A stretch of 64,000 bases of DNA. Source: Stenotrophomonas indicatrix (GTDB taxonomy: Bacteria > Pseudomonadota > Gammaproteobacteria > Xanthomonadales > Xanthomonadaceae). Location of the stretch: the NCBI RefSeq assembly GCF_002750975.1, contig NZ_PEJS01000001.1, positions 2,542,001 through 2,606,000 on the forward strand. The letters run 5' to 3'. A program made the translations under genes and the position numbers. The notes under the pieces are model-generated. The model saw only the letters and a program-made list of their open reading frames with translations, did not search any database and was not told the DNA's origin. How positions within the stretch are numbered: the stretch's first letter is position 1; every line of letters begins with the position of its first letter. Below are positions 7,366-15,838 of the stretch, in pieces.

Positions 7366-8262
7366 ATGAACGCCGAAACCGCCTTCCAGACCCACCGCCC
7401 ACGCCTGATGGCGCTGGCCTACCGCCTTCTTGGCAGCCGCAGCGACGCCGAGGACGTGGTCCAGGACGCCTGGCTGCGCTGGGCCGGCAGCGATTCGGCC
7501 GCCATCGTCGACCCCGAGGCCTGGCTGGTGACCACCACCACCCGGCTGGGGCTGGACCGGCTGCGGGCAGCCAAGCGTGAGCGCACCCACTATGTCGGGC
7601 CGTGGCTGGCCGAACCGCTGGCGATCACCCTCGAACCCGACCCGGCGCCCGGCCCCGCGCAGCTGCACGCGCTGGCCGACGACGTCTCCGTGGCCTTCCT
7701 GACCCTGCTCGAACAGCTCGGACCGGAGGAGCGCGCCGCCTTCCTGCTGAAGGAAGCCTTCGACCACGACTACCGCGAGATTGCCGAGCTGATCGGCCAC
7801 AGCGAGGCCAATTGCCGCCAGCTGGTGCACCGGGCCCGGCAGCGCCTGCAGTCTGGGCGGCCGCGCTTCAATGCCGATGCCAGCCAGCACCGGCAACTGC
7901 TGGCGCGTTTCATGGACGCTTCCCAGCGTGGCGACAGCGAGGCCATCCAGGCCCTGCTGCATGCCAACGCGCTGCTGGTTTCCGATGGCGGTGGCGTGGT
8001 CACCGCGGCGGTGCGACCACTGCGGGGTGCCGAGCGTATCGGCCGCCTGTACTGGGCCATCGCCCGTCGCGGCGCGGCGCATCCGGCACAGCTCGGCTAC
8101 GTCAATGGCGAACCGGCGATCCTGCGTTTCGAAGGCGACCACCTGCACTCGATCACCACCATCGAGGTGGTCGATGGCCGCATCGCCAATCTCTACAGCG
8201 TGCTCAATCCGAACAAATTGCCGTCGGTTGTCACGCGCGGCGATGCTGCGGCGTCCTTGTAA
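7366..8262 (+). CDS. sigJ: ECF41-group sigma factor (SigJ type) with fused SnoaL-like regulatory domain
   Basis: The 298-residue protein has sigma region 2 at about 1-70 (LAYRLLGSRSDAEDVVQDAWLRW), region 4 at about 105-165, and a SnoaL/NTF2-like extension from about 175 to 298. ECF41 signatures are present: WLAEP (80-84, usually WLPEP) in the linker, DGGG at 207-210, and NPNKL at 281-285. In this group the fused domain replaces an anti-sigma factor and sets activity. The gene is followed by its usual partner, a carboxymuconolactone-decarboxylase-like protein, and both have the same promoter motif. The signal sensed is unknown. ATG 7366 has no clear ribosome site, consistent with a near-leaderless mRNA. 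Confidence 0.92.
   Translation: MNAETAFQTHRPRLMALAYRLLGSRSDAEDVVQDAWLRWAGSDSAAIVDPEAWLVTTTTRLGLDRLRAAKRERTHYVGPWLAEPLAITLEPDPAPGPAQLHALADDVSVAFLTLLEQLGPEERAAFLLKEAFDHDYREIAELIGHSEANCRQLVHRARQRLQSGRPRFNADASQHRQLLARFMDASQRGDSEAIQALLHANALLVSDGGGVVTAAVRPLRGAERIGRLYWAIARRGAAHPAQLGYVNGEPAILRFEGDHLHSITTIEVVDGRIANLYSVLNPNKLPSVVTRGDAAASL
8229..8255 (+). promoter_or_regulatory. Second ECF41-type promoter, inside the end of sigJ
   Basis: TGTCACG (8229-8235), 16 nt, CGTC (8252-8255) is the same bipartite motif as at 7330-7356. It overlaps the last codons of the sigma gene and would start transcription about 35-40 nt before the decarboxylase-like gene. Confidence 0.8.
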
Positions 8263-8298
8263 TGAAAGGCGGCCATCGTGGCCGCCGTGGAGCCGAAA

Positions 8299-8748
8299 AT
8301 GTCCGACCACGCCTCTCCCCGCGTTCCCTACACCCGCCTGGCCGCCGATGCCTTCAAGGGCCTGCTGGCCACCAGCAAGGCGGTGCATGACAGTTCGATC
8401 GATCCGACGTTGATGGAACTGGTGTTCCTGCGCGTTTCGCAGCTCAATGGCTGCGGCTACTGCATGGACATGCACGGCACCGCGCTGCGCAAGGGCGGCA
8501 TCGAGCCGCGCAAGCTGGATACGCTGCCCGCCTGGCACGAAAGCCGGTTCTTCGACGACCGCGAGCGCGCGGCGCTGGGCTGGGCCGAGGCGCTGACCCG
8601 GTTGACCGATGGCGCACCGTCGCAGGCGGCGTTCGATGCGCTGGCACCTCACTTTGATGAGAAAGGCATCAGTGACCTGAGCATGGGCATTGCAGTGATC
8701 AATGCCTGGAACCGGCTGGGGGCTGGGCTGCTGCCGCCGCTGCCGTGA
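8299..8748 (+). CDS. Carboxymuconolactone decarboxylase/AhpD-like protein, ECF41 partner
   Basis: The 149-residue protein is of the CMD family with the redox motif CGYCMDMH (CxxC followed by H at +4), as in AhpD-like alkylhydroperoxidases. The helices before and after (LMELVFLRVSQLNGC, RERAALGWAEALTRL) fit the fold. The ATG at 8299 is chosen for the GGAG about seven bases upstream. Genes of this kind are the usual 'COE' partner of ECF41 sigma factors. A dedicated ECF41-type promoter lies inside the upstream gene. It probably handles a peroxide or a reactive organic substrate, but no substrate is shown. Confidence 0.9.
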   Translation: MSDHASPRVPYTRLAADAFKGLLATSKAVHDSSIDPTLMELVFLRVSQLNGCGYCMDMHGTALRKGGIEPRKLDTLPAWHESRFFDDRERAALGWAEALTRLTDGAPSQAAFDALAPHFDEKGISDLSMGIAVINAWNRLGAGLLPPLP

Positions 8749-8780
8749 TTCTCGGCGGGGCCAGTCTCGCGCTGGCCTCG

Positions 8781-8803
8781 GTAGATCCACGCCATGCGTG
8801 GAT
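8781..8803 (+). repeat. SMAG repeat
   Basis: A 23-nt element starts GTAGATCCAC, pairs with GTGGAT around a GCCATGC centre, and is one of several near-identical copies in the window. Confidence 0.85.
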
Positions 8804-8815
8804 GCGGGTGGGTCC

Positions 8816-8900
8816 AGCCCTTCGCATTGCGAAGGGCTCTGACCCGATTCGGGCCGATGGGGTCAGAGCCCTTTGCACAGCAAAGGGATCCGACCCCGTG
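8816..8900. repeat. Cluster of interlocking palindromes
   Basis: Three inverted repeats are stacked here: AGCCCTTCGC/GCGAAGGGCT (8816-8838), GGGCTCTGACCC/GGGTCAGAGCCC (8834-8845 with 8860-8871) and GCCCTTTGC/GCAAAGGG (8868-8887). The GGGTCAGAGCC/GGATCCGACCCC unit also recurs at 17453-17479. The block lies in a 208-nt gap between two same-strand genes. Confidence 0.8.
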
Positions 8901-8956
8901 CGGCCACACGGCTGCCCTGACCCCACCTGCACGTATCAGGCGCGCACAATGGCGGC

Positions 8957-10828
8957 ATGCCCGCCTCTCCCATTGCCGGCGCTGCCGGCGCCAAGAAACC
9001 CAGCCTGCGCCAACGCTTCAAGGCGATGCGCAACCTGCCGCCGTTCCTGCGCCAGGTGTGGCAGACCAGCCGCGCACTGACCCTGGCCAGCCTCGGCCTG
9101 CGCCTGATCCGTGCGCTGCTGCCGGTGGCGATGTTGTACGTCGGCAAGCTGATCATCGATACCGCCCTGCACCTGAGCCAGCACGGAGCCGGTTTTCCGC
9201 CGATGGGCGAGGCGCTGTCCAGCGGCCTGCTCAATCCACTGCTCGGCCTGCTGGCACTGGAATTCGGCCTGGCGATCGCCTCGGACCTGCTCGGTCGGCT
9301 GGTCAGCTACGCCGATGCGCTGTTGTCGGAGCTGTTCGCCAACGCCACCAGCGTGCGCCTGATGGAACATGCGGCGACCCTGGACCTGGAGGATTTCGAG
9401 GACCCGGACCTGCAGGACAAGCTGGACCGCGCACGGCGCCAGACCATGGGCCGGATGAACCTGATGAGCCAGCTGTTCGGCCAGGTGCAGGATGCGATCA
9501 CCGTTGCCAGCCTGGCCGTCGGCCTGCTGGTCTACGCACCCTGGCTGATCCTGCTGCTGGCGCTGGCGCTGGTGCCGGCCTTCATCGGCGAGTCGCACTT
9601 CAATGCGGCCGGCTACAGCCTCAACTTCCTGTGGACGCCGGAGCGCCGCCAGCTGGACTACCTGCGCCAGCTCGGTGCCAGCGTGGAGACGGCCAAGGAA
9701 GTAAAGATCTTCAACCTGCACCGGTTCCTGGTCGACCGCTACCGCAGCCTGTCGGCGGCACTGTTCCTGGCCAACCGCGCGCTTGCCCGGCGGCGGGCGT
9801 TCTGGGGCACGTTGCTGGCCGCGCTGGGCACGCTGGGCTACTACACCGCGTATGCGTATATCGCCTGGCGCACGGTGCGTGGCGATTTCTCGATCGGTGA
9901 CCTGACCTTTCTCGCCGGCAGCTTCCTGCGCCTGCGCCAGTTGCTGGAAGGCCTGCTGATCGGGTTCTCGCAGGTGGCCAGCCAGGCGCTGTACCTGGAC
10001 GACCTGTATTCGTTCTTCCAGATCGAACCGGAAATCCATTCGCGAAAGGACGCGGTGCGCGTGCCGCAGCCGATCCGCGAGGGCTTCGTGTTCGAGGACG
10101 TGGGCTTCCGCTATCCCGATGCCGAGCAATGGGCCGTGCGCCACCTGGATTTCCACTTGCACGCGGGCGAAGTACTGGCGCTGGTCGGCGAGAACGGCGC
10201 GGGCAAGACCACCCTGGTCAAGCTGCTGGCACGCCTGTACGAACCGGACGAAGGCCGCATCCTGCTGGATGGGCGCGACCTGCGTGACTACGACCTGGAC
10301 GACCTGCGCGCCAATCTGGGCGTGATCTTCCAGGATTTCGTGCGCTACAACCTCAGTGCCGGCGAGAACATCGGTGTCGGCCAGGTCGAAGCGATGGACG
10401 ACCGCGCGCGGATCTCCGATGCCGCCCGCCGCGGCATGGCCGAGGAAGTGATCGCTGCCCTGCCCGGCGGCTACGACCAGCAGATCGGCCGCCGCTTCAA
10501 GCAGGGCGTGGACCTGTCCGGCGGCCAGTGGCAGAAGATCGCCATCGCCCGGGCGTGGATGCGCGACGCACAGGTGATGATCCTGGATGAGCCCACCGCA
10601 GCACTGGATGCCCGCGCCGAGTTCGAGGTGTTCCAGCGGTTCAGGGAGTTGGCGGATAATCGCACTGCGGTGCTGATTTCCCACCGCTTCTCATCCGTGC
10701 GCATGGCCGACCGCATCCTGGTGCTGGCCGATGGCCGGATCGAAGCCAGCGGCACGCACGAGCAGCTGATGGCACAGGGCGGCCGCTATGCCGAGCTGTT
10801 CGAACTGCAGGCGGCCGGTTATCGCTGA
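8957..10828 (+). CDS. ABC exporter half-transporter (fused permease-ATPase)
   Basis: The 623-residue protein has an N-terminal membrane domain (about 1-350, six predicted helices; first near 45-70) and a C-terminal ATPase. The ATPase has Walker A GENGAGKTT at about 410, signature LSGGQWQ at about 520, Walker B VMILDEP at about 540 and an H-loop in LISHRFS. It therefore acts as a homo- or heterodimer exporting lipid, peptide or drug-like substrate. No neighbouring gene reveals the substrate. There is no strong ribosome site before the ATG. An MsbA-like lipid flippase is less likely because msbA is normally beside lpxK. Confidence 0.9.
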   Translation: MPASPIAGAAGAKKPSLRQRFKAMRNLPPFLRQVWQTSRALTLASLGLRLIRALLPVAMLYVGKLIIDTALHLSQHGAGFPPMGEALSSGLLNPLLGLLALEFGLAIASDLLGRLVSYADALLSELFANATSVRLMEHAATLDLEDFEDPDLQDKLDRARRQTMGRMNLMSQLFGQVQDAITVASLAVGLLVYAPWLILLLALALVPAFIGESHFNAAGYSLNFLWTPERRQLDYLRQLGASVETAKEVKIFNLHRFLVDRYRSLSAALFLANRALARRRAFWGTLLAALGTLGYYTAYAYIAWRTVRGDFSIGDLTFLAGSFLRLRQLLEGLLIGFSQVASQALYLDDLYSFFQIEPEIHSRKDAVRVPQPIREGFVFEDVGFRYPDAEQWAVRHLDFHLHAGEVLALVGENGAGKTTLVKLLARLYEPDEGRILLDGRDLRDYDLDDLRANLGVIFQDFVRYNLSAGENIGVGQVEAMDDRARISDAARRGMAEEVIAALPGGYDQQIGRRFKQGVDLSGGQWQKIAIARAWMRDAQVMILDEPTAALDARAEFEVFQRFRELADNRTAVLISHRFSSVRMADRILVLADGRIEASGTHEQLMAQGGRYAELFELQAAGYR

Positions 10829-10848
10829 GAACGCCTCTCGTTCCGCCT

Positions 10849-10867
10849 AATGAGAACCTGTCTCATT
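10849..10867. promoter_or_regulatory. Fur-box-like palindrome upstream of fpr
   Basis: The 19-nt AATGAGAACCTGTCTCATT contains a perfect 7-bp inverted repeat (AATGAGA/TCTCATT, 5-nt centre). It resembles Fur boxes of the type AATGAGAATNATTCTCATT, differing at three central positions. A possible -10 (TAGAAT) lies at 10873-10878, so bound repressor would cover the promoter. Confidence 0.55.
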
Positions 10868-10907
10868 TGAGATAGAATTGTCCCGACGACTTCCGATAGA
10901 TACGCCC

Positions 10908-11687
10908 ATGTCCTCCGCTTTCGGCGCCGAAACGGTGCTTGAGGTCCGCCACTGGACCGACGCCTACTTCAGCTTCACCCTCACCCGTGACAGCGGGTTC
11001 CGCTTCGAGAACGGCCAGTTCGTGATGATCGGCCTGGAGACCGATGCGCGGCCGCTGCTGCGCGCGTACTCCATCGCCAGTGCCAACTGGGAAGAACAGC
11101 TGGAATTCTTCAGCATCAAGGTGCAGGACGGTCCGCTGACCTCGCGCCTGCAGCACATCAAGCCAGGCGACAAGGTACTGGTCGGCAAGAAGCCCACCGG
11201 CACCCTGCTGATCAGCGACCTGCACCCGGGCAAGCACCTGTACCTGCTGGGCACCGGCACCGGCCTGGCGCCGTGGCTGTCGGTGATCAAGGACCCGGAG
11301 ACCTACGAGCGCTTCGACAAGGTGATCCTGTGCCACGGTGTGCGCTACGAAAAGGACCTGGCCTATCGCGATTATTTCGAGAAGGAACTGCGCGAGCATG
11401 AGTTCCTGGGCGAAATGGTCGGCGACAAGCTGCTGTACTACCCGGCGGTGACCCGCGAGCCGTTCCCGAACCAGGGCCGCCTGACCTCGCTGATGGAAAG
11501 CGGCGAGATGCAGCGCACGCTCGGCCTGCCCGAGCTGAGCCCGGAAAACGACCGCGCGATGATCTGCGGCAGCCCGCAGATGCTGGCCGACCTGCGCACC
11601 GTGCTGGACAGCCGTGGCTTCCAGACTTCGCCGCGCATCGGTACGCCCGGGCACTACGTGTTCGAGCGCGCGTTCGTCGAGAAATAA
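10908..11687 (+). CDS. fpr: Ferredoxin--NADP+ reductase
   Basis: The 259-residue flavoprotein has the FAD-binding RAYSIAS block near residue 51, the NADP-binding GTGTGLAPWLS loop near 114, and ends in YVFERAFVEK, the tail of the bacterial FPR subclass found in Azotobacter and Pseudomonas. It moves electrons between NADPH and ferredoxin or flavodoxin. The start at the ATG 10908 removes an unsupported TTG extension (10878). Upstream lies a Fur-box-like palindrome, which suggests iron control, whereas enterobacterial fpr belongs to the SoxRS regulon. Transcribed convergently with the glutathione peroxidase gene. Confidence 0.93.
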   Translation: MSSAFGAETVLEVRHWTDAYFSFTLTRDSGFRFENGQFVMIGLETDARPLLRAYSIASANWEEQLEFFSIKVQDGPLTSRLQHIKPGDKVLVGKKPTGTLLISDLHPGKHLYLLGTGTGLAPWLSVIKDPETYERFDKVILCHGVRYEKDLAYRDYFEKELREHEFLGEMVGDKLLYYPAVTREPFPNQGRLTSLMESGEMQRTLGLPELSPENDRAMICGSPQMLADLRTVLDSRGFQTSPRIGTPGHYVFERAFVEK

Positions 11688-11696
11688 GCCGCCTCG

Positions 11697-11751
11697 TTAG
11701 CGCCGGGCCATGCCCGGCGGATATCGGTCGCCGGGCATGGCCCGGCGCTAC
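11697..11751. repeat. Inverted pair of SMAG repeats
   Basis: Two units (TTAGCGCCGGGCC... at 11697-11719 and its mirror ending GGCGCTAC at 11729-11751) lie head to head with a 9-nt spacer between the convergent ends of fpr and the gpx gene. The pair can fold into one long hairpin or two short ones. Confidence 0.85.
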
Positions 11752-11754
11752 CGG

Positions 11755-12234
11755 TCAAAGCAGCGCCTCGATGCCGCCGCGCAGTTGCTCCGGCTTGGTG
11801 GTCGGCGCATAGCGATCCACCACCTGGCCCTGGCGATCGACCAGGAACTTGCTGAAGTTCCACTTGATGCGGGCGATGCCCAGCAACCCGCGCTTCTCAT
11901 GAGACAGCCATGCCCACAGCGGGTCGGCACCCTCGCCATTGACCTCGATCTTCTGCGACAGCGGGAAGCTGACCGGGTAATCGATCGAACAGAACTGGCG
12001 GATCTGCGCGGCATCGCCCGGCTCCTGCGCACCGAACTGGTTGCAGGGAAATCCGATCACCACCAGGCCGCGATCACGATAGTCCTGCCACAGCTGTTCC
12101 AACCCGGTGTACTGCGGGGTGAAGCCACAGCGGCTGGCCACGTTCACCAGCAGCAGCGGACGGCCCTGGTACTGCGCCAACGCCTGCGGCTGGCCTTCAA
12201 GGTCGCGGAAGCTGAAATCGTAGGCAGTGGTCAT
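11755..12234 (-). CDS. Glutathione peroxidase family thiol peroxidase
   Basis: The 159-residue protein has a thioredoxin fold with peroxidatic Cys36 in VASRCGFTPQY, Gln66 in FPCNQFGAQEP and Trp125 in IKWNFSKF, the catalytic set of the family with Cys instead of selenocysteine. A second Cys at about 82 (RQFCSIDYP) is near the position of the resolving Cys in thioredoxin-dependent members, so thioredoxin rather than glutathione may be the reductant. It removes hydroperoxides in the cytoplasm. The gene is convergent with fpr and divergent from the M3 peptidase gene. BtuE-like annotation is equivalent. Confidence 0.95.
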   Translation of the reverse strand: MTTAYDFSFRDLEGQPQALAQYQGRPLLLVNVASRCGFTPQYTGLEQLWQDYRDRGLVVIGFPCNQFGAQEPGDAAQIRQFCSIDYPVSFPLSQKIEVNGEGADPLWAWLSHEKRGLLGIARIKWNFSKFLVDRQGQVVDRYAPTTKPEQLRGGIEALL

Positions 12235-12393
12235 GGCGGATGGCCGTGGGCGGTGATTGCATGGTACCCGGGCAGCCACCCAGGGGGTGGCCCGGCTGCG
12301 GGGCGGCTTTGCCAACATGCCTTTTGACACAAGTGCGGGCGCGCCGGGCCGGGTTACCCTCGGGCCCTTGTTTGCCTTACCGGAGTATCGACC

Positions 12394-14562
12394 TTGACCA
12401 CCCGCCTTGCCCTTGCCGTGGCCATGACCCTCGGCCTTGCCCTGCCCGCCTATTCGGCCAGCGCCGCCGCCCCGGCCGCCGCTGCCAATGCCCAGCAGGC
12501 CAATCCGTTCTTCGCCGACAGTCCGCTGCCGCTGCATTTCCCGCAGTTCGACAAGATCAAGGACAGCGACTTCGCCCCGGCCTTCGACGCCGGCATGGCA
12601 CAGCAGCTGAAGGAAGTGGAGGCGATCGCCAACACCAAGGCCAAGCCGACCTTCGACAACACCATCATCGCCCTGGAAAAGAGCGGTGACACCCTGGATC
12701 GCGCGACCACCGTGTTCTTCAGCCTGGTCGGCGCCGACACCAACGACACCCGCAAGAAGCTGCAGGCCGACTATTCGGCGAAGTTCGCCGCGCACAGCGA
12801 TGCGATCGCGCTGAACGGCAAGCTGTTCGCGCGCATCCAGGCGCTGTATGACAGCCGCACCACCCTGGGCCTGGACGCTGAAGGCGTTCGCCTGGTCGAG
12901 AAGTACTACGACAACTACGTGCGCGCCGGCGCCAAGCTGTCCGAGGCCGACAAGACCAAGCTGAAGGAAATGAACGCCGAGCTGGCCAACCTCGGCACCA
13001 AGTTCAGCCAGAACGTGCAGTCGGAAGTGAACGCTTCGGCGATCACCGTCAACGACGTCAAGGAACTGGACGGCCTGTCCAAGGAGCAGATCGCCGCTGC
13101 CGCCGAAGCCGCCAAGGCCCGTGGCCTGGAGGGCAAGTACGTGATCACCCTGCTCAACACCACCGGCCAGCCGCCGCTGACCAACCTGGCCAACCGTGCC
13201 CTGCGCCAGAAGATCTACGAAGCGTCCACCACCCGCGGCAGCCGCGGCGGTGAGTTCGACAACACCGCGCTGGTCGCGCGCATCATGCAGCTGCGCGCCG
13301 ACAAGGCCAAGCTGATGGGCTTTGCCAACTTCGCCGCCTACAACCTGACCAACCAGACCGCCAAGACCCCTGAAGCGGTCAATGCGATGCTCGGCAAGCT
13401 GGCCCCGGCAGCGGTGGCCAACGCCAAGCGCGAAGCCGCCGACCTGCAGGCAATGATCGACCAGGAACAGAAGGCCGCCGGCAAGCCGACCTTCAAGCTG
13501 GAGCCGTGGGACTGGGCCTTCTACAGCGAGAAGGTGCGCCAGGCCAAGTACAACTTCGACGAATCGCAGCTGAAGCCGTACTTCGAGATGAAGAACGTGC
13601 TGGAGAACGGCGTTTTCTTCGCCGCCAACCAGGAATTCGGCCTGACCTTCAAGCAGCGCACCGACCTGCCGGTCTACCACGATGACGTCACCGTCTATGA
13701 CGTGTTCGATGCCGATGGCAGCCAGCTGGCGATCTTCATCTTCGACCCGTACGCACGCGCCTCCAAGCGCGGCGGTGCGTGGATGAACTCGTACGTCTCG
13801 CAGTCCAAGCTGACCGGCTTCAAGCCGGTGGTGGCCAACCACCTGAACATTCCCAAGCCGCCGGCCGGCCAGCCGACCCTGCTGACCTGGGATGAAGTGA
13901 GCACCACCTTCCACGAGTTCGGCCATGCCCTGCATGGCATGTTCTCGAATGTGAAGTACCCGTACTTCTCGGGCACCGCGGTGCCGCGCGACTTCGTCGA
14001 GTTCCCCTCGCAGGTCAACGAGATGTGGGCCGACAACCCGGTCATCCTGAAGAACTACGCCAAGCACTACCAGAATGGCTCGGTGATGCCGCAGGCACTG
14101 CTGGACAAGGTGCTGGCCGCGGCCAAGTTCAACCAGGGCTTTGCCACCACCGAGTACCTCGGTGCCGCCATGCTCGACCAGCGCTGGCACCAGATCGGCC
14201 CGGACCAGGTGCCGGCCGCCAAGGACGTGATGGCCTTCGAGCGCGCCGCGCTGGAGAAGGACGGCATCTACTACGCGCCGGTGCCGCCGCGCTACAAGAC
14301 CCCGTATTTCAGCCACATCATGGGCGGCTACTCGGCCGGCTACTACGCCTACATCTGGTCGGAAGTGCTCGACGCCAACACCCAGAAGTGGTTCCGCGAC
14401 AACGGCGGCCTGAGCCGCAAGAACGGCGACCACTTCCGCGCGACCCTGCTGTCCAAGGGTGGCAGCGTGGATGCGATGCAGCTGTTCCGCGATTTTGCCG
14501 GCCACGAGCCGCAGATCGAACCGCTGCTGGAAAAGCGTGGCCTGACCGGCACCGGCAACTGA
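12394..14562 (+). CDS. dcp: Periplasmic M3 family metallopeptidase (peptidyl-dipeptidase Dcp type)
   Basis: The 722-residue precursor has a signal peptide (cleavage near AYSASA, residue 25-28) and a full M3 catalytic domain. The zinc motif HEFGHALHG is at about 507, and the third ligand Glu follows in FVEFPSQVNEMW. Dcp enzymes remove C-terminal dipeptides from oligopeptides. The start is a TTG at 12394, placed eight bases after GGAG; it begins a good signal peptide, and no ATG or GTG nearby does so. A strong terminator follows. OpdA is a cytoplasmic relative, excluded here by the signal peptide. Confidence 0.92.
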   Translation: MTTRLALAVAMTLGLALPAYSASAAAPAAAANAQQANPFFADSPLPLHFPQFDKIKDSDFAPAFDAGMAQQLKEVEAIANTKAKPTFDNTIIALEKSGDTLDRATTVFFSLVGADTNDTRKKLQADYSAKFAAHSDAIALNGKLFARIQALYDSRTTLGLDAEGVRLVEKYYDNYVRAGAKLSEADKTKLKEMNAELANLGTKFSQNVQSEVNASAITVNDVKELDGLSKEQIAAAAEAAKARGLEGKYVITLLNTTGQPPLTNLANRALRQKIYEASTTRGSRGGEFDNTALVARIMQLRADKAKLMGFANFAAYNLTNQTAKTPEAVNAMLGKLAPAAVANAKREAADLQAMIDQEQKAAGKPTFKLEPWDWAFYSEKVRQAKYNFDESQLKPYFEMKNVLENGVFFAANQEFGLTFKQRTDLPVYHDDVTVYDVFDADGSQLAIFIFDPYARASKRGGAWMNSYVSQSKLTGFKPVVANHLNIPKPPAGQPTLLTWDEVSTTFHEFGHALHGMFSNVKYPYFSGTAVPRDFVEFPSQVNEMWADNPVILKNYAKHYQNGSVMPQALLDKVLAAAKFNQGFATTEYLGAAMLDQRWHQIGPDQVPAAKDVMAFERAALEKDGIYYAPVPPRYKTPYFSHIMGGYSAGYYAYIWSEVLDANTQKWFRDNGGLSRKNGDHFRATLLSKGGSVDAMQLFRDFAGHEPQIEPLLEKRGLTGTGN

Positions 14563-14592
14563 TCGACGGCACCGCATAGCGTGAAACGAAAA

Positions 14593-14619
14593 CCGCCCGG
14601 GAGACCGGGCGGTTTTTTT
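14593..14619. terminator. Intrinsic terminator after dcp
   Basis: An 8-bp stem CCGCCCGG/CCGGGCGG with a GAGA loop is followed by seven T. Four A on the other side give weaker function for the opposing cfa-type transcript. Confidence 0.92.
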
Positions 14620-14626
14620 GTACGCC

Positions 14627-14692
14627 ATCCACGCATGGCGTGGATCTACCGCAGGGTTGCGTGATCCCAGTAGATCCACGCCATGCATGGAT
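14627..14692. repeat. Inverted pair of SMAG repeats
   Basis: Two 23-nt units with the ATCCACGC core lie at 14627-14649 (ending GATCTAC) and 14670-14692 (starting GTAGATCC), tail to tail with a 20-nt spacer, between the convergent M3 peptidase and cyclopropane synthase genes. Confidence 0.87.
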
Positions 14693-14703
14693 ATTCCTGG
14701 CGA

Positions 14704-15819
14704 TCACCGCGGCGCCACATATCCCCCGGGCACGCCCTCCGGCGACAGCACCAGCTGCCACAGCTGCGCATGCCGGCAGCGGAAGCTGGCCATCGATCCG
14801 GCCAGATAGAAGCGCCACATGCGCCGGAAATGCTCGTCATAACGTGCGTCCAGCCGTGGCCACGCCGCTTCCACGTTGCGCCGCCAGGCCTGCAGCGTCA
14901 GGTCGTAGTCGGTACCGAAGTTGTGCCAGTCCTCCAGCACGAAGCGCCCTTCGAACGCCCGGCTGATCTGCACCGCCGACGGCAGCATTGAATTGGGGAA
15001 GATGTAGCGGGCGATCCACGGATCGGTGCGGTGGCGCGAAATGTTGCTGCCGATGGTATGCAACAGCAACAGTCCACGCGGCGAAAGGCAGCGCCGGGCC
15101 ACGTCGAAGAAGCTGCGGTAGTTCTTGTCGCCCACGTGTTCGAACATGCCGATCGAGAAGATCGCATCGAAAGGCTCGTCAAGTTCGCGATAGTCCTGCA
15201 GCCGGATCTCGATCGGCAGGCCAGCGCACAGCTTGCGGGCGAAGTCGGCCTGCTCCTGCGAGATGGTGATGCCCACGCCACTGACACCGTATCGTTCGGC
15301 GGCGAACTTCAGCGCCTCGCCCCAACCGCAGCCGATGTCGAGCACGCGTTGCCCGGGACGCAGCCCCAGCTTGCGGCACACCAGGTCCAGCTTGGCTTCC
15401 TGCGCGCCATCCAGATCGTCGGCATTGCGCCAGTAACCACAGCTGTAGACCAGGCGCTGGCCGAGCATCGCCTGGTAAAGGTCATTGCCAAGGTCATAGT
15501 GGCGGCGGCCGACTTCGTAGCTGCCCGCCCCGGACTGCAGGTTGAACAGGCGCGCCTTCAAGGCATCGCCCACCTCGCGCCAGCCGTGCACCCGTTCGTC
15601 CAGGTGCGCCTGCATCAGGTGGTACAGGAACTCGTCGAGGACGTTGGCATCCCACCAGCCGTCCATGTAGCTCTCGCCCAGGCCGAGTGACCCGTGCGCG
15701 ATGACCCGCGCGAAGAAGCGCGGGTCATGCACCTGGATATCCTGCGGCCGGGTTCCATCGATCTGGACCCCGGCCTCGTGGAGCAGGCCGGTGACCCGCT
15801 CCTGCAACCCTGTATCCAC
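14704..15819 (-). CDS. cfa: Cyclopropane-fatty-acyl-phospholipid synthase
   Basis: The 371-residue protein has an N-terminal lipid-contact domain (SLGLGESYMDGWWD near 45) and a C-terminal SAM-dependent methyltransferase domain with VLDIGCGWGEA near 158. It also has the CFA signatures YDLGNDLYQ, YSCGYW, and SIGMFEHVG near 230. It adds a methylene group from SAM to unsaturated acyl chains of membrane phospholipids, usually in stationary phase or acid stress. The start is a GTG preceded by AGGAGGTGA, the strongest ribosome site in this area. A gene for an anchored lipoprotein (DUF3298) lies 19 nt upstream on the same strand. Confidence 0.95.
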   Translation of the reverse strand: MDTGLQERVTGLLHEAGVQIDGTRPQDIQVHDPRFFARVIAHGSLGLGESYMDGWWDANVLDEFLYHLMQAHLDERVHGWREVGDALKARLFNLQSGAGSYEVGRRHYDLGNDLYQAMLGQRLVYSCGYWRNADDLDGAQEAKLDLVCRKLGLRPGQRVLDIGCGWGEALKFAAERYGVSGVGITISQEQADFARKLCAGLPIEIRLQDYRELDEPFDAIFSIGMFEHVGDKNYRSFFDVARRCLSPRGLLLLHTIGSNISRHRTDPWIARYIFPNSMLPSAVQISRAFEGRFVLEDWHNFGTDYDLTLQAWRRNVEAAWPRLDARYDEHFRRMWRFYLAGSMASFRCRHAQLWQLVLSPEGVPGGYVAPR

Positions 15820-15838
15820 GTCACCTCCTCGTCTACGG

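Noticed and set aside
10878..10907. TTG at 10878 as the fpr start
   Set aside because: It would lie on the predicted -10 element and adds ten unconserved residues; ATG 10908 gives the normal family start.
11755..14688. A 977-codon minus-strand frame running through dcp into the gpx gene
   Set aside because: Only its last 159 codons are a real protein; the rest is the opposite strand of the M3 peptidase gene with His/Gly/Arg-rich nonsense sequence.
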